A stretch of 64,000 nucleotides of DNA from Solirubrobacter sp963798325 (lineage in GTDB: Bacteria; Actinomycetota; Thermoleophilia; Solirubrobacterales; Solirubrobacteraceae), in the NCBI GenBank assembly GCA_963798325.1, contig CAWCSS010000008.1:744001-808000 (forward strand), in the 5' to 3' direction. Numbering within the stretch: position 1 is the first letter of the stretch; every line of letters begins with the position of its first letter. The notes under the pieces were generated by a model, which searched no databases, was not told where the DNA came from, and saw only the letters and a list, made by a program, of their open reading frames with translations. This document shows, piece by piece, positions 34,201 through 43,084 of this stretch. A program made the position numbers and the translations under genes.

Positions 34201-34316
34201 GGGAGTAGCGTCCGCGACAGGCGTCCAGGATCCGTTACGGGACGCGGGCGCCACACGGTGCGCGGCGCCCCCTGCGCGGCGGGGTCGAGCTCGACCGGCC
34301 GGCCGTCGAGGGTGCC

Positions 34317-35696
34317 TCACACGGCGAACGTCACGGTCCGGGTCTTCGGGTCCGCGCGCTCGAGCCGCACGACGATCTCCGACCCCGGCCTCGGCGCACC
34401 CGACAGCTTCGCGCGCACGGCGGGATCGCGCAGCTGGATCAGGTCGTCGTCGATCACCAGTGCCTCGAAGGTCTCGCCCTCGCGGCCGGAGAGCACGAGC
34501 GCCTCGACGAGATCGATCACCCCGCGCTCGACGCTGTTGGCGCGCCGCGCGCCGTTGGCCATCGCGGCGGGCAGCGCCGCCAGGCCCTCCCGTACCCACG
34601 CGGGCGGCGCTCCGGGTGCGAGGCAGCACTCGGTGACGTAGCGGTCCTGCAGGCGCCGGAGCGGCGCGGTGGCGTGCGCGTAGGACGCGGCGACGGCCCA
34701 GTGCGTCGAGATCGCCGGCGGCGTGCCGTCGAACGGCGTGTAGGAGGCGCCGCGGCCGATCCCGGTCGCCTCCTGCATGATCGCCGCGTGGCGCGGGTTG
34801 CCGGCGTCGAGCCCGCGGATGAACTCGGGATAGGGCTGCTCGGCCGGCCACGTCACGCCGAGCGCGCGAGCGACCCGGCGCAGGCGCTCGAAGTCAGCCG
34901 CGCTCGGGGCCGGCTGCGTCCGCAGGATGCCGACGCCGCCCTCCAGCATGAGCGCGGCGGCGGCCATGCCGGTCATCAGCGAGATCTGGGCGTTGTAGTC
35001 CTCGAACGGGTTCGGCACGCGGTAGTGCACCGTCCAGCCGCCGTCCTCGAGGACGACCTCCTGCTGGGGAACGGGGAGCTGCACGCCGCCGCGCTCACGC
35101 TCCAGCGCGATCCGCCGCTCACCCACCTCCTTCAGCACCGACGCAAGGTCGGCCGGCACGTCCTCGTAGGTGTGCTGCGCGACGCTGCGGGCGAGCACCC
35201 GCCGCACGTCCGTCGAAGTGACGACACCGCGCGCGTCGAGCTCGAACGTCCACAGCACGGACGGGCGCCACTCACCCGGCAGCAGGCTCGCGGCCCCCTC
35301 GGAGAGCACCGGCGGGTGCAACGGAACCTTCTCGCCCGGCGCGTAGACGGTCACGCCGCGCGCGTGCGTGTCGCGATCGAGCGCACCGCCGGGCGCGATG
35401 AACACGCCCGGATCGGCGATCGCGTACGACACGCGGTGCCCGTCCCCGTCGCGCGCGATGTGCATCGCCTGATCGAGATCGCGCGCACCGGGCGGGTCGA
35501 TCGTCACGAAATCCAGGTCCACCCGCTCGCGGTCGTCGAACGTCAGCGACGCCGCCGCCTGCGCCTCGGCCAGCACGTCGGCGGGGAAGGCCTCGGGCAC
35601 TCCCGCCTCGCGCTCGATCTGCGCGACGCCTTCGGCGAGCGCATCGGCGGGGACGACTCGAAGGCGAAGGCCGGGCACGGGCGTGAGCGTACCCAC
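34317..35696 (-). CDS. RNB-domain ribonuclease (RNase II/R-like)
   Basis: A 459-residue protein made almost only of the RNB catalytic domain: FVTIDPPGARDLDQAMHIAR with the clustered Asp residues that bind Mg, VSYAIADPGVFIAPGG, YAPGEKVPLHPPVLSEGAAS, the PLRRLQDRYV segment and a short C-terminal beta region. The S1 and cold-shock RNA-binding domains of full RNase II/R are absent. It would degrade single-stranded RNA 3' to 5'. GTG start at 35696; a second GTG at 35678 is possible. Confidence 0.88.
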   Translation of the reverse strand: MGTLTPVPGLRLRVVPADALAEGVAQIEREAGVPEAFPADVLAEAQAAASLTFDDRERVDLDFVTIDPPGARDLDQAMHIARDGDGHRVSYAIADPGVFIAPGGALDRDTHARGVTVYAPGEKVPLHPPVLSEGAASLLPGEWRPSVLWTFELDARGVVTSTDVRRVLARSVAQHTYEDVPADLASVLKEVGERRIALERERGGVQLPVPQQEVVLEDGGWTVHYRVPNPFEDYNAQISLMTGMAAAALMLEGGVGILRTQPAPSAADFERLRRVARALGVTWPAEQPYPEFIRGLDAGNPRHAAIMQEATGIGRGASYTPFDGTPPAISTHWAVAASYAHATAPLRRLQDRYVTECCLAPGAPPAWVREGLAALPAAMANGARRANSVERGVIDLVEALVLSGREGETFEALVIDDDLIQLRDPAVRAKLSGAPRPGSEIVVRLERADPKTRTVTFAV

Positions 35697-35719
35697 GCAC
35701 GCCCGTGGCTAAGGCGCGC

Positions 35720-36511
35720 CTAGGAGCCGATCGGGTGCCAAGCCGTCTTGAGCTCCACCAGCGCCTCCAAGCGCGTCAGCGAGTCGGCATCGACGGACGG
35801 CCGCGACACCCGCTTGACCGTCTCGGCCGCGTGCTCGTCGATCAGCGCCGCGAGAGCGGAGTCGCCGGTGGCGTCGATGATCGCGTTGACGTCGCGGTGC
35901 CCGCACAGCGGCGCCAATAGCTCGTCGAGGCGGCCGGCCAGCAGGTTCAGCACGCCGCCCGGGAAGTCCGAGACGCCCGCGACCTCGCCCAGATCGAGCG
36001 GCCCCAACGGCGCCGAGCGGGACACCACGGCGACGACCGTGTTGCCGGCCGCCAGTGCCGGGGCGATCTCGCGGATCAGCCCCAGGACACTCGGCGAGTC
36101 CGGCGCCAGCACGGCGACGACCCCGGTCGGTTCGGGCGTGGAGAACGACAGGTACGGAGCGGCGACCGGGTTGATCCCGCCCATCACGGCCGGGAGCTTG
36201 TCCGTCCAGCCCGCGTAGTGCACGAGCAGATCGACGGCGGCGCCGACCTCCTTGGCGTCGCCGAACTCGGACGATCGCGACTCGAGCGCCTCGGCGAAGC
36301 GGTAGAGCACCTGCCCGCGGTTGTAGGCCGTCTTGCCCGACCACCCGCCGAACGCGCCGCGCGCGGCCTTGACGGCGTCGCGGACGTCCTTGCGGGAGCC
36401 GCGCGGGACGTTGACACCGTCGATCGGGTCGGTCCGGCCGGACTCCGAGCGCACGAACGCGCCTCCCAGGTAGAGCTTGTACGTCTTGGCCACCAGCGCG
36501 CGACGGCTCAT
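35720..36511 (-). CDS. Aldehyde dehydrogenase-like protein lacking catalytic residues
   Basis: A 263-residue ALDH-fold fragment-like protein: KLYLGGAFVRSESGRTDPIDG, GAFGGWSGKTAYNRGQVLYRFAEALESR and VVAVLAPDSPSVLGLI align with the N-terminal NAD-binding half of aldehyde dehydrogenases. It lacks the catalytic Glu/Cys segments and the C-terminal half. Its ATG overlaps the stop of the complete ALDH upstream (ATGA). This arrangement mirrors the ALDH16 family, where a catalytic ALDH domain is followed by a second, degenerate ALDH domain in one chain; here they are two coupled genes. It may be a structural partner subunit. Confidence 0.82.
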   Translation of the reverse strand: MSRRALVAKTYKLYLGGAFVRSESGRTDPIDGVNVPRGSRKDVRDAVKAARGAFGGWSGKTAYNRGQVLYRFAEALESRSSEFGDAKEVGAAVDLLVHYAGWTDKLPAVMGGINPVAAPYLSFSTPEPTGVVAVLAPDSPSVLGLIREIAPALAAGNTVVAVVSRSAPLGPLDLGEVAGVSDFPGGVLNLLAGRLDELLAPLCGHRDVNAIIDATGDSALAALIDEHAAETVKRVSRPSVDADSLTRLEALVELKTAWHPIGS

Positions 36512-37965
36512 GCGCCCACCTTCAGGTACGGCAGCAGGCCCGAGGGGCCGCCCTCGCGGCCGAAGCCGCTCTCCTTGTAGCCGCCGAACGCGGCCGTCGG
36601 ATCGAACTTGTTGTAGGTGTTCTGCCAGACCACGCCCGCGCGCAGCCTGCCCGCCACCTGGAAGGCCTTGGCCCCGTCCACGGTCCACACGCCCGCGGCC
36701 AGCCCGTAGGCGGAATTGTTCGCCCGCTCGACGGCCTCGTCGGGGGTGCGGAACGTCGTCACCGAGACCACGGGCCCGAAGATCTCCTCGACCGCGATCC
36801 GGTTGGCGGGTGCGACGTCGAGGAACATCGTCGGCGGATACCAGTAGCCGGTCTCGGGGAGCGCGCACGAGACCGACCGCCGCGTCGCGCCCTCACGCTC
36901 ACCCGCCTCGACGAGCGACGAGATGCGCGCCAGCTGCTCGGCGGAGTTGATCGCGCCGACGTCGGTGTTCTTGTCCAGCGGGTCGCCCACGCGCAGGCGC
37001 TCCATCCGCGCCCACAGCTTGCGCACGACCTCCTCGGCCACGCTCTCCTGCAGCAGCAGCCGCGACCCGGCGCAGCAGACGTGCCCCTGGTTGAAGAAGA
37101 TGCCTTCGATGATCCCCTCGACCGCCTGATCGAGCGCGGCGTCCTCGAAGACGATGTTGGCCGACTTGCCGCCGAGCTCCAGGGTCAGGCCGATCCCGCG
37201 GCCGGCCAGCGCCCGCTGGATCTCCTTGCCGACCGCGGTCGAGCCGGTGAACGCGACCTTGTCGACCTCGGAACGAACCAGCGCCGCGCCCGCCGCGCCG
37301 TCGCCGGTGACGATGTTCACCACGCCGTCCGGCAGCCCGGCCTCGGCGCAGATCTCACCCAGCAGCAGCGCCGTCAGCGGCGTCGTCTCGGCGGGCTTCA
37401 AGACCGCGGTGTTCCCGCAGGCGAGAGCGGGCCCGAGCTTCCAGGCGGCCATCAGCAGCGGGAAGTTCCACGGCACGACCTGGCCGACCACGCCGCGTGG
37501 CGCGAACGAGCGCCCGCCGACGGCGTACTGCAGCTTGTCCGCCCAGCCCGCGTAGGAGAAGAAGTGCGCGGCGGCGAGCGGCACATCGACGTCGCGCGAC
37601 TCCCGGATCGGCTTGCCGCCGTCCAAGGACTCGACGACCGCCAGCTCGCGCGAGCGCTCCTGGATCAGCCGCGCGATCCGGAACAGGTACTTGCCGCGCT
37701 CCAGTGGCGGCAGCGCCGCCCACCCCTTCGCGGCCGAACGCGCCGCCTCGACCGCGGCGGCCACGTCCTTGGCACCGGCGAAGGCGACCTCGGCCAGCGG
37801 CTCCTCGGTCGCCGGGTTGATCGTCTGCACCCGCGTGCCGTCCTTCGGCGCGACCCACCGGCCGCCGATGAACAGGTCGTAGGACTCGCGCAGCGTCGCC
37901 GAATCGCGCGACTCCGGAGCCGGCGCGTAGTCCCATTTGAGGGCGCTGCGAGTCACCGTGGCCAT
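36508..37965 (-). CDS. Aldehyde dehydrogenase (catalytic)
   Basis: A 485-residue NAD(P)-dependent aldehyde dehydrogenase with all hallmarks: VVPWNFPLLMAAWKLGPALA, the nucleotide loop AFTGSTAVGKEI, catalytic Glu in LTLELGGKSANIVFEDA, catalytic Cys in GHVCCAGSR, and EEIFGPVVSV. It lies 4 bases after deoC and overlaps the degenerate ALDH gene downstream. DeoC splits deoxyribose-5-phosphate into glyceraldehyde-3-phosphate and acetaldehyde, so oxidation of the acetaldehyde (or another aldehyde from nucleoside catabolism) is the natural inferred role. Confidence 0.92.
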   Translation of the reverse strand: MATVTRSALKWDYAPAPESRDSATLRESYDLFIGGRWVAPKDGTRVQTINPATEEPLAEVAFAGAKDVAAAVEAARSAAKGWAALPPLERGKYLFRIARLIQERSRELAVVESLDGGKPIRESRDVDVPLAAAHFFSYAGWADKLQYAVGGRSFAPRGVVGQVVPWNFPLLMAAWKLGPALACGNTAVLKPAETTPLTALLLGEICAEAGLPDGVVNIVTGDGAAGAALVRSEVDKVAFTGSTAVGKEIQRALAGRGIGLTLELGGKSANIVFEDAALDQAVEGIIEGIFFNQGHVCCAGSRLLLQESVAEEVVRKLWARMERLRVGDPLDKNTDVGAINSAEQLARISSLVEAGEREGATRRSVSCALPETGYWYPPTMFLDVAPANRIAVEEIFGPVVSVTTFRTPDEAVERANNSAYGLAAGVWTVDGAKAFQVAGRLRAGVVWQNTYNKFDPTAAFGGYKESGFGREGGPSGLLPYLKVGA

Positions 37966-37969
37966 GAAG

Positions 37970-38858
37970 TCACTCCTTCGAGAAGTCCTCGGCGCGCCCG
38001 TAATGGCCGCCGTCGAGCTTGGCGTACTGCAGCAGGAGGTCGTTCAACAGCGACGAGGCGCCGATCCGGAAGCGGTCCGGGCGTCAGCCAGTCGTCGCCG
38101 AGCGTCTCCTTGACCAGCACGAGCTGATGCAGCGCGGCCTTGGTGGTGGAGACGCCGCCGGCCGCCTTGACGCCGACCACGCGCCCGGTGGCGAAGAAGT
38201 GGTCGCGCACGGTCTCGAGCATCACCAGCACGACACCGGGCGTGGCGCCCTTGGCGACCTTGCCGGTCGAGGTCTTGATCACGTCCGCGCCGGCGGCGAT
38301 CGCGAGCTCGGACGCGTGCCGGACGTGGGCGTAGGTCGGCAGCTCGTGGGTCTCGAGGATGACCTTCAGGTGCGCCGTCCCGCACGCCTCCTTGACCGCC
38401 TCGATCTCGGCCGCGACGCGCTTGTCGTCACCGCTCAGATAGGCGTCGCGCGAGATCACCATGTCGATCTCCGTCGCACCCGCCTCGACCGCCTCGCGCG
38501 TCTCGGTGACCTTCACCGACAACGAGGTCTGGCCGGCCGGGAAACCGGTGGAGACCGACGCGACGGCGACGCCGGACCCACGCAGCGCCTCGGCGGCGAC
38601 GCCGACCAGGGCGGGGTAGACGCAGACGGCGGCGCACGAGGGAATCTCGGGTCGTGACGGGTCGGGGCAGACGGCCTTCGCGCACAGGTGACGCACCTTG
38701 CCGGGCGTGTCCGCGCCCTCGAGCGTCGTGAGGTCGATCATCGACGTGGCGAGCAGAATGCCCTGGCGCTTGGCGGCGGTCTTGATCGATCGCTTGCCCA
38801 GTGCGGCGGCCCGCTCTTCGACCCCGATGCGATTCACGGGGGTGAGGGAACGGCTCAT
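37970..38858 (-). pseudogene. deoC: Deoxyribose-phosphate aldolase, frameshifted
   Basis: Class I aldolase DeoC: LATSMIDLTTLEGADTPGKV, CVYPALVGVA, EIDMVISRDAYLSGD, KVILETHEL, the Schiff-base Lys in DVIKTSTGK and the second Lys in VGVKAAGGVSTTKAA. After ETLGDDWLTP one extra base in the GGG at 38079-38081 diverts the frame. Correcting it restores DRFRIGASSLLNDLLLQYAK and a stop at 37970, 4 bases before the ALDH start. All catalytic residues lie before the shift. ATG 38888 is an alternative upstream start. First gene of the deoC-ALDH-ALDH operon (deoxynucleoside catabolism). Confidence 0.88.
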
Positions 38859-38931
38859 GTTCAGGAGTGTGGCACGCGCCGCGCGCACCGCCGAGCAGCT
38901 CGGAGTGCGCGCGAACGCGGTCGACCAACGC

Positions 38932-40251
38932 CTACGGTGAGTTCACGAACTCACGAGGCGGGACCCCCGGCGTCTTGCCGATCTCGTCGAACTCGTGACT
39001 GCTCTTGGACTTGTCGCCCAGCGCGAACAGGATCGCGCCCTCGCCGGTGGCGTAGGCCTCCTCGCCGTGGGCGACGATGTCCATCCCGAGCGCCTCCTCG
39101 TGCTCGGTCGCCCGCAGCGGCGTGACCAGGCCGATCAGCTTGAGCAGCACGAACGTCGCCGCGAACGCGTAGGCCGGCGCCGCGACCGCGGCCAGCACCT
39201 GCTTGCCGAGTTGTGAGACGTCTCCGTAGAAGGCGCCGTCCGCGAGGCCGTTCCAGCCGGCGTTCGCCGCCAGGCCGATGAACAGGATGCCCGTGAACCC
39301 GGCGACGCCGTGGGCGGCGAGCACGTCGAGCGTCTCGTCCACCCGCCAGCGCGGGCGCAGCATGATCACCGCGTAGCTGGGCAGCGCGGCGAGGATGCCG
39401 AGCGCGAGCGCCCAGCCCGGCGAGATGTAGCCCGCGGCGGGCGTGATGCCGACGCAGCCGACGACGATCGCCGTCGCGGCGCCGATCGCCGTGGCCTGCC
39501 GCGAGCGCAGGAGGTCGAGCACCATCCAGGTGCCGAGCGTCGCGGCGGGCGTGAGCAGCGTGTTCACGAACGCGAGCACGCCGATGTCGCCCGCGCCGAA
39601 CGCGGAGCCGCCGTTGAAGCCGAACCAGCCGAACCACAGCAGCCCGGCGCCGAGCAGCACGTAGACCGAGTTGTGCGGGAGCAGCGCCTGGCGCCCGTAG
39701 TCCTTGCGCGCGCCCACCACGAGCGCGGCCGCCAGCGCCGAGAAGCCCGAGCCCATCTCGACCGGGACGCCGCCGGCGAAGTCCAGCACGCCGGCGTCGG
39801 CGAGCCAGCCGCCGCCCCACACCCAGTGCGCGAGCACGGCGTAGACGAGCACCGACCACAGCGCGGCGAAGATCAAGAACGGCCCGAAGCGCATCCGCTC
39901 CACCACCGCGCCCGCCACGAGCGCCGTGGTGACGATGCAGAACGTCGCCTGGAAGGCCATGAACAGCAGGTGCGGGATGTGCGTCCCCTCACGCGGGGCG
40001 AAGGCCACCCCGCTGAGCCCGACGTGATCGAAGCCGCCGATGATCGCGTTGCCTTCGCTGAACGCGAAGCTGTAGCCGATCAGCGCCCACGCGACCGTCG
40101 CCACCGCCAGGGCGGCGACGCACATCATGAACGTGTTGAGCGTGTTCTTGGCCCGCACCAACCCGGCGTAGAACAACCCCAGCGCGGGCGTCATCAACAG
40201 CACCAGCGCGGTGGCGGTGAGCATCCACGCGGTATCTCCGGCGTCGATCAT
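38932..40251 (-). CDS. amt: Ammonium transporter, Amt/MEP/Rh family
   Basis: A 439-residue, 11-helix Amt channel: GLFYAGLVRAKNTLNTFMM, AHWVWGGGWL, LLWFGWFGFNGGSAFGAG and AITPAAGY-like GITPAAGYISPGWAL are diagnostic. Of the pore twin-histidine pair only the second is present (H314 in LAAHGVAGFTG). The first position is E165 (DFAGGVPVEMGSG, where AmtB has VVHINAG), as in Mep1-type fungal transporters. It overlaps glnK by 4 bases, so PII gating of the channel is expected. The C-terminal cytoplasmic tail is present. Confidence 0.92.
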   Translation of the reverse strand: MIDAGDTAWMLTATALVLLMTPALGLFYAGLVRAKNTLNTFMMCVAALAVATVAWALIGYSFAFSEGNAIIGGFDHVGLSGVAFAPREGTHIPHLLFMAFQATFCIVTTALVAGAVVERMRFGPFLIFAALWSVLVYAVLAHWVWGGGWLADAGVLDFAGGVPVEMGSGFSALAAALVVGARKDYGRQALLPHNSVYVLLGAGLLWFGWFGFNGGSAFGAGDIGVLAFVNTLLTPAATLGTWMVLDLLRSRQATAIGAATAIVVGCVGITPAAGYISPGWALALGILAALPSYAVIMLRPRWRVDETLDVLAAHGVAGFTGILFIGLAANAGWNGLADGAFYGDVSQLGKQVLAAVAAPAYAFAATFVLLKLIGLVTPLRATEHEEALGMDIVAHGEEAYATGEGAILFALGDKSKSSHEFDEIGKTPGVPPREFVNSP

Positions 40252-40598
40252 GCGACGGGCGTGACGGCGGCGTTGGCGGTCTCGCCCGAGCGGATGCGCA
40301 CGACCTGCTCGAGGTCGAGCACGAAGATCTTCCCGTCGCCGACCTCACCCGTGTGGCCGCCGGTCTGGAGCGCCTCGACCGTCGCCTGCGCGAACTCGTC
40401 GCTGACCGCGATCTCGAAGCGCACCTTCTCGGTCAGCCCCATGCTCACGCGCGTGCCGCGGTAGGTCTCGACCCGGTCGAACTCCCCTCCGTGACCCTGT
40501 ACGCGACTCATCGAGAACCCTCGCACCTGCGCGCGGTAGAGGGCTTCAAGCACCTCGTTCGTCTGCTCGGGACGGACGATCCCGATAACGAGCTTCAT
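40248..40598 (-). CDS. glnK: PII signal-transduction protein (GlnK-type), T-loop without Tyr51
   Basis: A 116-residue PII protein aligning without gaps to E. coli GlnB at the N-terminus. The T-loop reads FDRVETYRGTRVSMGLTEK, so position 51 (the uridylylated/adenylylated Tyr) is Val. The B-loop TGEVGDGKIFVLDLEQVVRIRSGE keeps the ATP/ADP and 2-oxoglutarate site. It should sense energy and carbon/nitrogen status by ligand binding but cannot be modified at residue 51. Translationally coupled to amt. Confidence 0.92.
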   Translation of the reverse strand: MKLVIGIVRPEQTNEVLEALYRAQVRGFSMSRVQGHGGEFDRVETYRGTRVSMGLTEKVRFEIAVSDEFAQATVEALQTGGHTGEVGDGKIFVLDLEQVVRIRSGETANAAVTPVA

Positions 40599-40672
40599 CT
40601 GCAGTTGTCTCCCAGCTCTGGACGGCCTCTCGGCGGAGAACCCTGTCGAGCGAGCCGCGCGGCGTCTTTATC

Positions 40673-40688
40673 CGCGTGTACAAACGCG
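40673..40688. promoter_or_regulatory. Palindromic element upstream of glnK-amt
   Basis: A 16-base CGCG-flanked near palindrome centred on TGTACA lies in the 94-base gap between the GH13 gene stop and the glnK start. A GATAAA hexamer on the minus strand just after it could act as a -10. A nitrogen-regulator site is a guess; it does not match a consensus I can name. Confidence 0.3.
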
Positions 40689-40692
40689 GGCG

Positions 40693-42037
40693 CTAGGCGC
40701 TTGTCCAGCGGAAGAAATGCGCGCCCCAGGCCGGGAGGATCACGAACAGCTCGCCGGGCGTGCGGGAGTAGATGGCGCCGGACAGGCGATCGGTGAGCGT
40801 CACGTCGGTGCTCCACGGGGCGTGGACGACGCCCTGCGCGCCGCTCGCGCCGAGGTTGACGACGATCAGGTGCTCATCCCACGCCCACGCCAGCAGGTTC
40901 GGGTGCTCGGTCTCGCACAGGCGCCACTCGCCGCGCAGTTCGGCGACGGCGGGCAGCAGCCGCTGGTAGAACGCCCGCAGCTCGGCGTCCGGCTGCTCCT
41001 CGGGCGCGCGGGCGAGGAACACCGGGACGTGGATCCGGCTGCCGGAGAGCTGGCCGTCGTGGAACAGGCGGGCGCCCGGGATGGTCGACATGACCACGGC
41101 GGCGGCGCGGGCCTGGGCGGCGCCGAACGTCGCGGCCGCGCGCGGCTCGTCGTGGTTCTCGATGAAGCGGACCAACCCGGCCTGGTAGTCGTGGTCGGCG
41201 TGCAGGTGCCCGCGCACGGCGTCGGCGCCCTCGTGCGCGAGCCGGTCGTAGAGCCGCTTGTCGTAACAGAAGTCGAAGCCCTGCTCCTGCAGCTGGTACT
41301 CCATGTCCCAGTAGGCCTCGGCGATGAACACGAGGTCCGGGTGGGTCCACTTCACCCGCGTGATCAGCTGCGGCCAGAACTCCTCGGGTGGCGGGGTCAG
41401 ACCCCACGTCCGCGCGAACACCTCGTTGGTCATCAGCATCGCCATGTCGCAGCGCAGCCCGTCGCACTGGGCGCCGACGTCGACCAGCATGTCCGCGACC
41501 GCGTCGCGCAGTCCGGGCTCGAACGCGTTGAGCTGCACGACGTCCGGCCACGGCGGGAAGTACGGGTCGCGGCCGCGGGCGACGCCGTGGATCCCGTTCT
41601 CGTCCGGGATGAAGAAGCCGGGGTTCGATTGCACCCACGGGTGGTCGGGAGCGACGTGGTTGGGCACGTAGTCGAGGATCAGCCCGATCCGGCGGGCGGC
41701 GAGCTGCTCGCGCGCGTGTGCGAGGCCGCCGCGGCCGCCGAAGCGCTCGTCGACCTCATAGCGCCGCACGCAATAGGGCGAGCCGATCACGTCGCCGGGG
41801 CGCAGGTCCGGCAGGGCGACGCGGAAGCTCTCGGCCAGTGCCGGGTCGGCCAGGGCGATCTCCAGCCCGGCGGGCGAGCGTTCCCACACGCCCATCAGCC
41901 AGAACCGCGTCGACGCCCAGCGCGGCGATGCCGTCCCACGCGCGGGCGGGCACCTGGTCGAGCGTGTGCACGCCGAGGTGCGACAGCCAGACGGCGGTGT
42001 TGATCTCGTAGATGGTCGGGCGAGCCGGTAGGCGCAT
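40693..42037 (-). pseudogene. GH13 alpha-amylase-family glycosidase, frameshifted
   Basis: The N-terminus PTIYEINTAVWLSHLGVHTL is followed by a one-base shift at about 41903 (GTTC where GTC is expected), after which the frame continues WLMGVWERSPAG. GH13 landmarks are LILDYVPNHVAPDHPW, the nucleophile Asp in CDGLRCDMAMLM, acid/base Glu in LVFIAEAYWDMEY, and the third Asp in VRFIENHDEPRAA. It resembles single-domain actinobacterial alpha-amylase/sucrose-phosphorylase-like enzymes of unknown specificity. No signal peptide, so cytoplasmic. It diverges from the transpeptidase gene with 26 bases between starts. Confidence 0.87.
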
Positions 42038-42050
42038 TTGTCCTGCACGT

Positions 42051-42056
42051 TACGCT
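42051..42056 (+). promoter_or_regulatory. Possible -10 element of the L,D-transpeptidase gene
   Basis: TACGCT (TANNNT form) ends 7 bases before the GTG at 42064, the spacing expected for transcription starting on the start codon. Together with the 26-base divergent gap this suggests a leaderless mRNA. Confidence 0.4.
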
Positions 42057-42063
42057 TGCGGCC

Positions 42064-43074
42064 GTGAATCGGTTGTTGATCGTCTGCTTCGCGGCGTTTG
42101 CGCTGCTCATCGTGCCCTCCGTCGCCAGTGCGGAGACGGCCAAGGTCTACTTCACCAAGGGCGAGCAGCTCGCCACGGTCAAGCGCACCGTCACCGGCGA
42201 CGAGCCCCAGGCGGCGATCACCGCGCTCCTGGCCGGCCCGACCGCCGCGGAGCGCAAGAAGGGCTTCGGCACGGCGATCCCGTCCGGGGTCACGCTGGTC
42301 TCGTCCAAGGTCGACGACACGAAGGTCACGCTGACCTTCAGCGACAACTTCGCCACGGCCGACCAGACGTATCTGGCGCGGCTGGCGCAGGTCGTCTACA
42401 CCGCCGACGCGGCGGGCATGGAGGAGATCGAGATCCGCGGGCGGACCTTCACCCGCGACGACTTCCGGATGCCGGAGGACTACACGGCGCCCAAGGCGCC
42501 CGCGAAGAAGCTGCCGACGCCGGCCAACACGCGGACGATCCAGAAGAAGCTGGCCGCGCTCGGCTACCTGCCGACGAGCGCCGTCACCGGCAGGATGGAC
42601 TACCGCACGCAGCAGGCCGTGATCGCCTTCCAGGCCTGGGAAGGCCTGTCGCGCGACGGGATCGTCGGCTCGATGACGTCGAGTCGCCTGGCGTCCGCCG
42701 GGCGCCCGAAGCCGATGGACGATCTCACGGGCCGCTACGTCGAGATCTATCGCGCCCGCGGCGTCGTGCTGCTCGTCACCGACGGCCGCGTCACGCGGGC
42801 GATCCACACCTCCACCGGCGTCGGCGGCGATGACCCGAACCTCGGGACGCCGCCCGGCAAGTTCAAGATCTACCGCAAGGAGCTGCGCTCCTGGTCGGTC
42901 CCGTACAAGTCCTGGCTGCCCTACGCCGCCTACTGGAACGCCGGCTGGGCCCTGCACGGCTACGCCGACGTCCCCACCCACCCCGCCTCGCACGGCTGCG
43001 CGCGGCTGCCGTTGCCGGAAGCCCAGATCGTCTACGACTTCGTGGACATCGGGACGCCGGTCCGCGTCATATAG
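42064..43074 (+). CDS. Secreted L,D-transpeptidase (GerMN + PG-binding + YkuD)
   Basis: A 336-residue exported enzyme. Signal peptide NRLLIVCFAAFALLIVPSVASA; a GerMN-like domain (about 25-125: KVYFTKGEQL, ITALLAGPTAAERKKGFGTAIP, VTLTFSDNF); a peptidoglycan-binding domain (about 155-215: TIQKKLAALGYLP, FQAWEGLSRDGIVG); and a YkuD catalytic domain with HGYADVPTHPASHGCARL, whose Cys312 is the nucleophile. It makes 3-3 peptide cross-links or attaches proteins to peptidoglycan. The GerMN plus YkuD combination is typical of Actinobacteria. Confidence 0.92.
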   Translation: MNRLLIVCFAAFALLIVPSVASAETAKVYFTKGEQLATVKRTVTGDEPQAAITALLAGPTAAERKKGFGTAIPSGVTLVSSKVDDTKVTLTFSDNFATADQTYLARLAQVVYTADAAGMEEIEIRGRTFTRDDFRMPEDYTAPKAPAKKLPTPANTRTIQKKLAALGYLPTSAVTGRMDYRTQQAVIAFQAWEGLSRDGIVGSMTSSRLASAGRPKPMDDLTGRYVEIYRARGVVLLVTDGRVTRAIHTSTGVGGDDPNLGTPPGKFKIYRKELRSWSVPYKSWLPYAAYWNAGWALHGYADVPTHPASHGCARLPLPEAQIVYDFVDIGTPVRVI

Positions 43075-43084
43075 CGTCTGAGCC

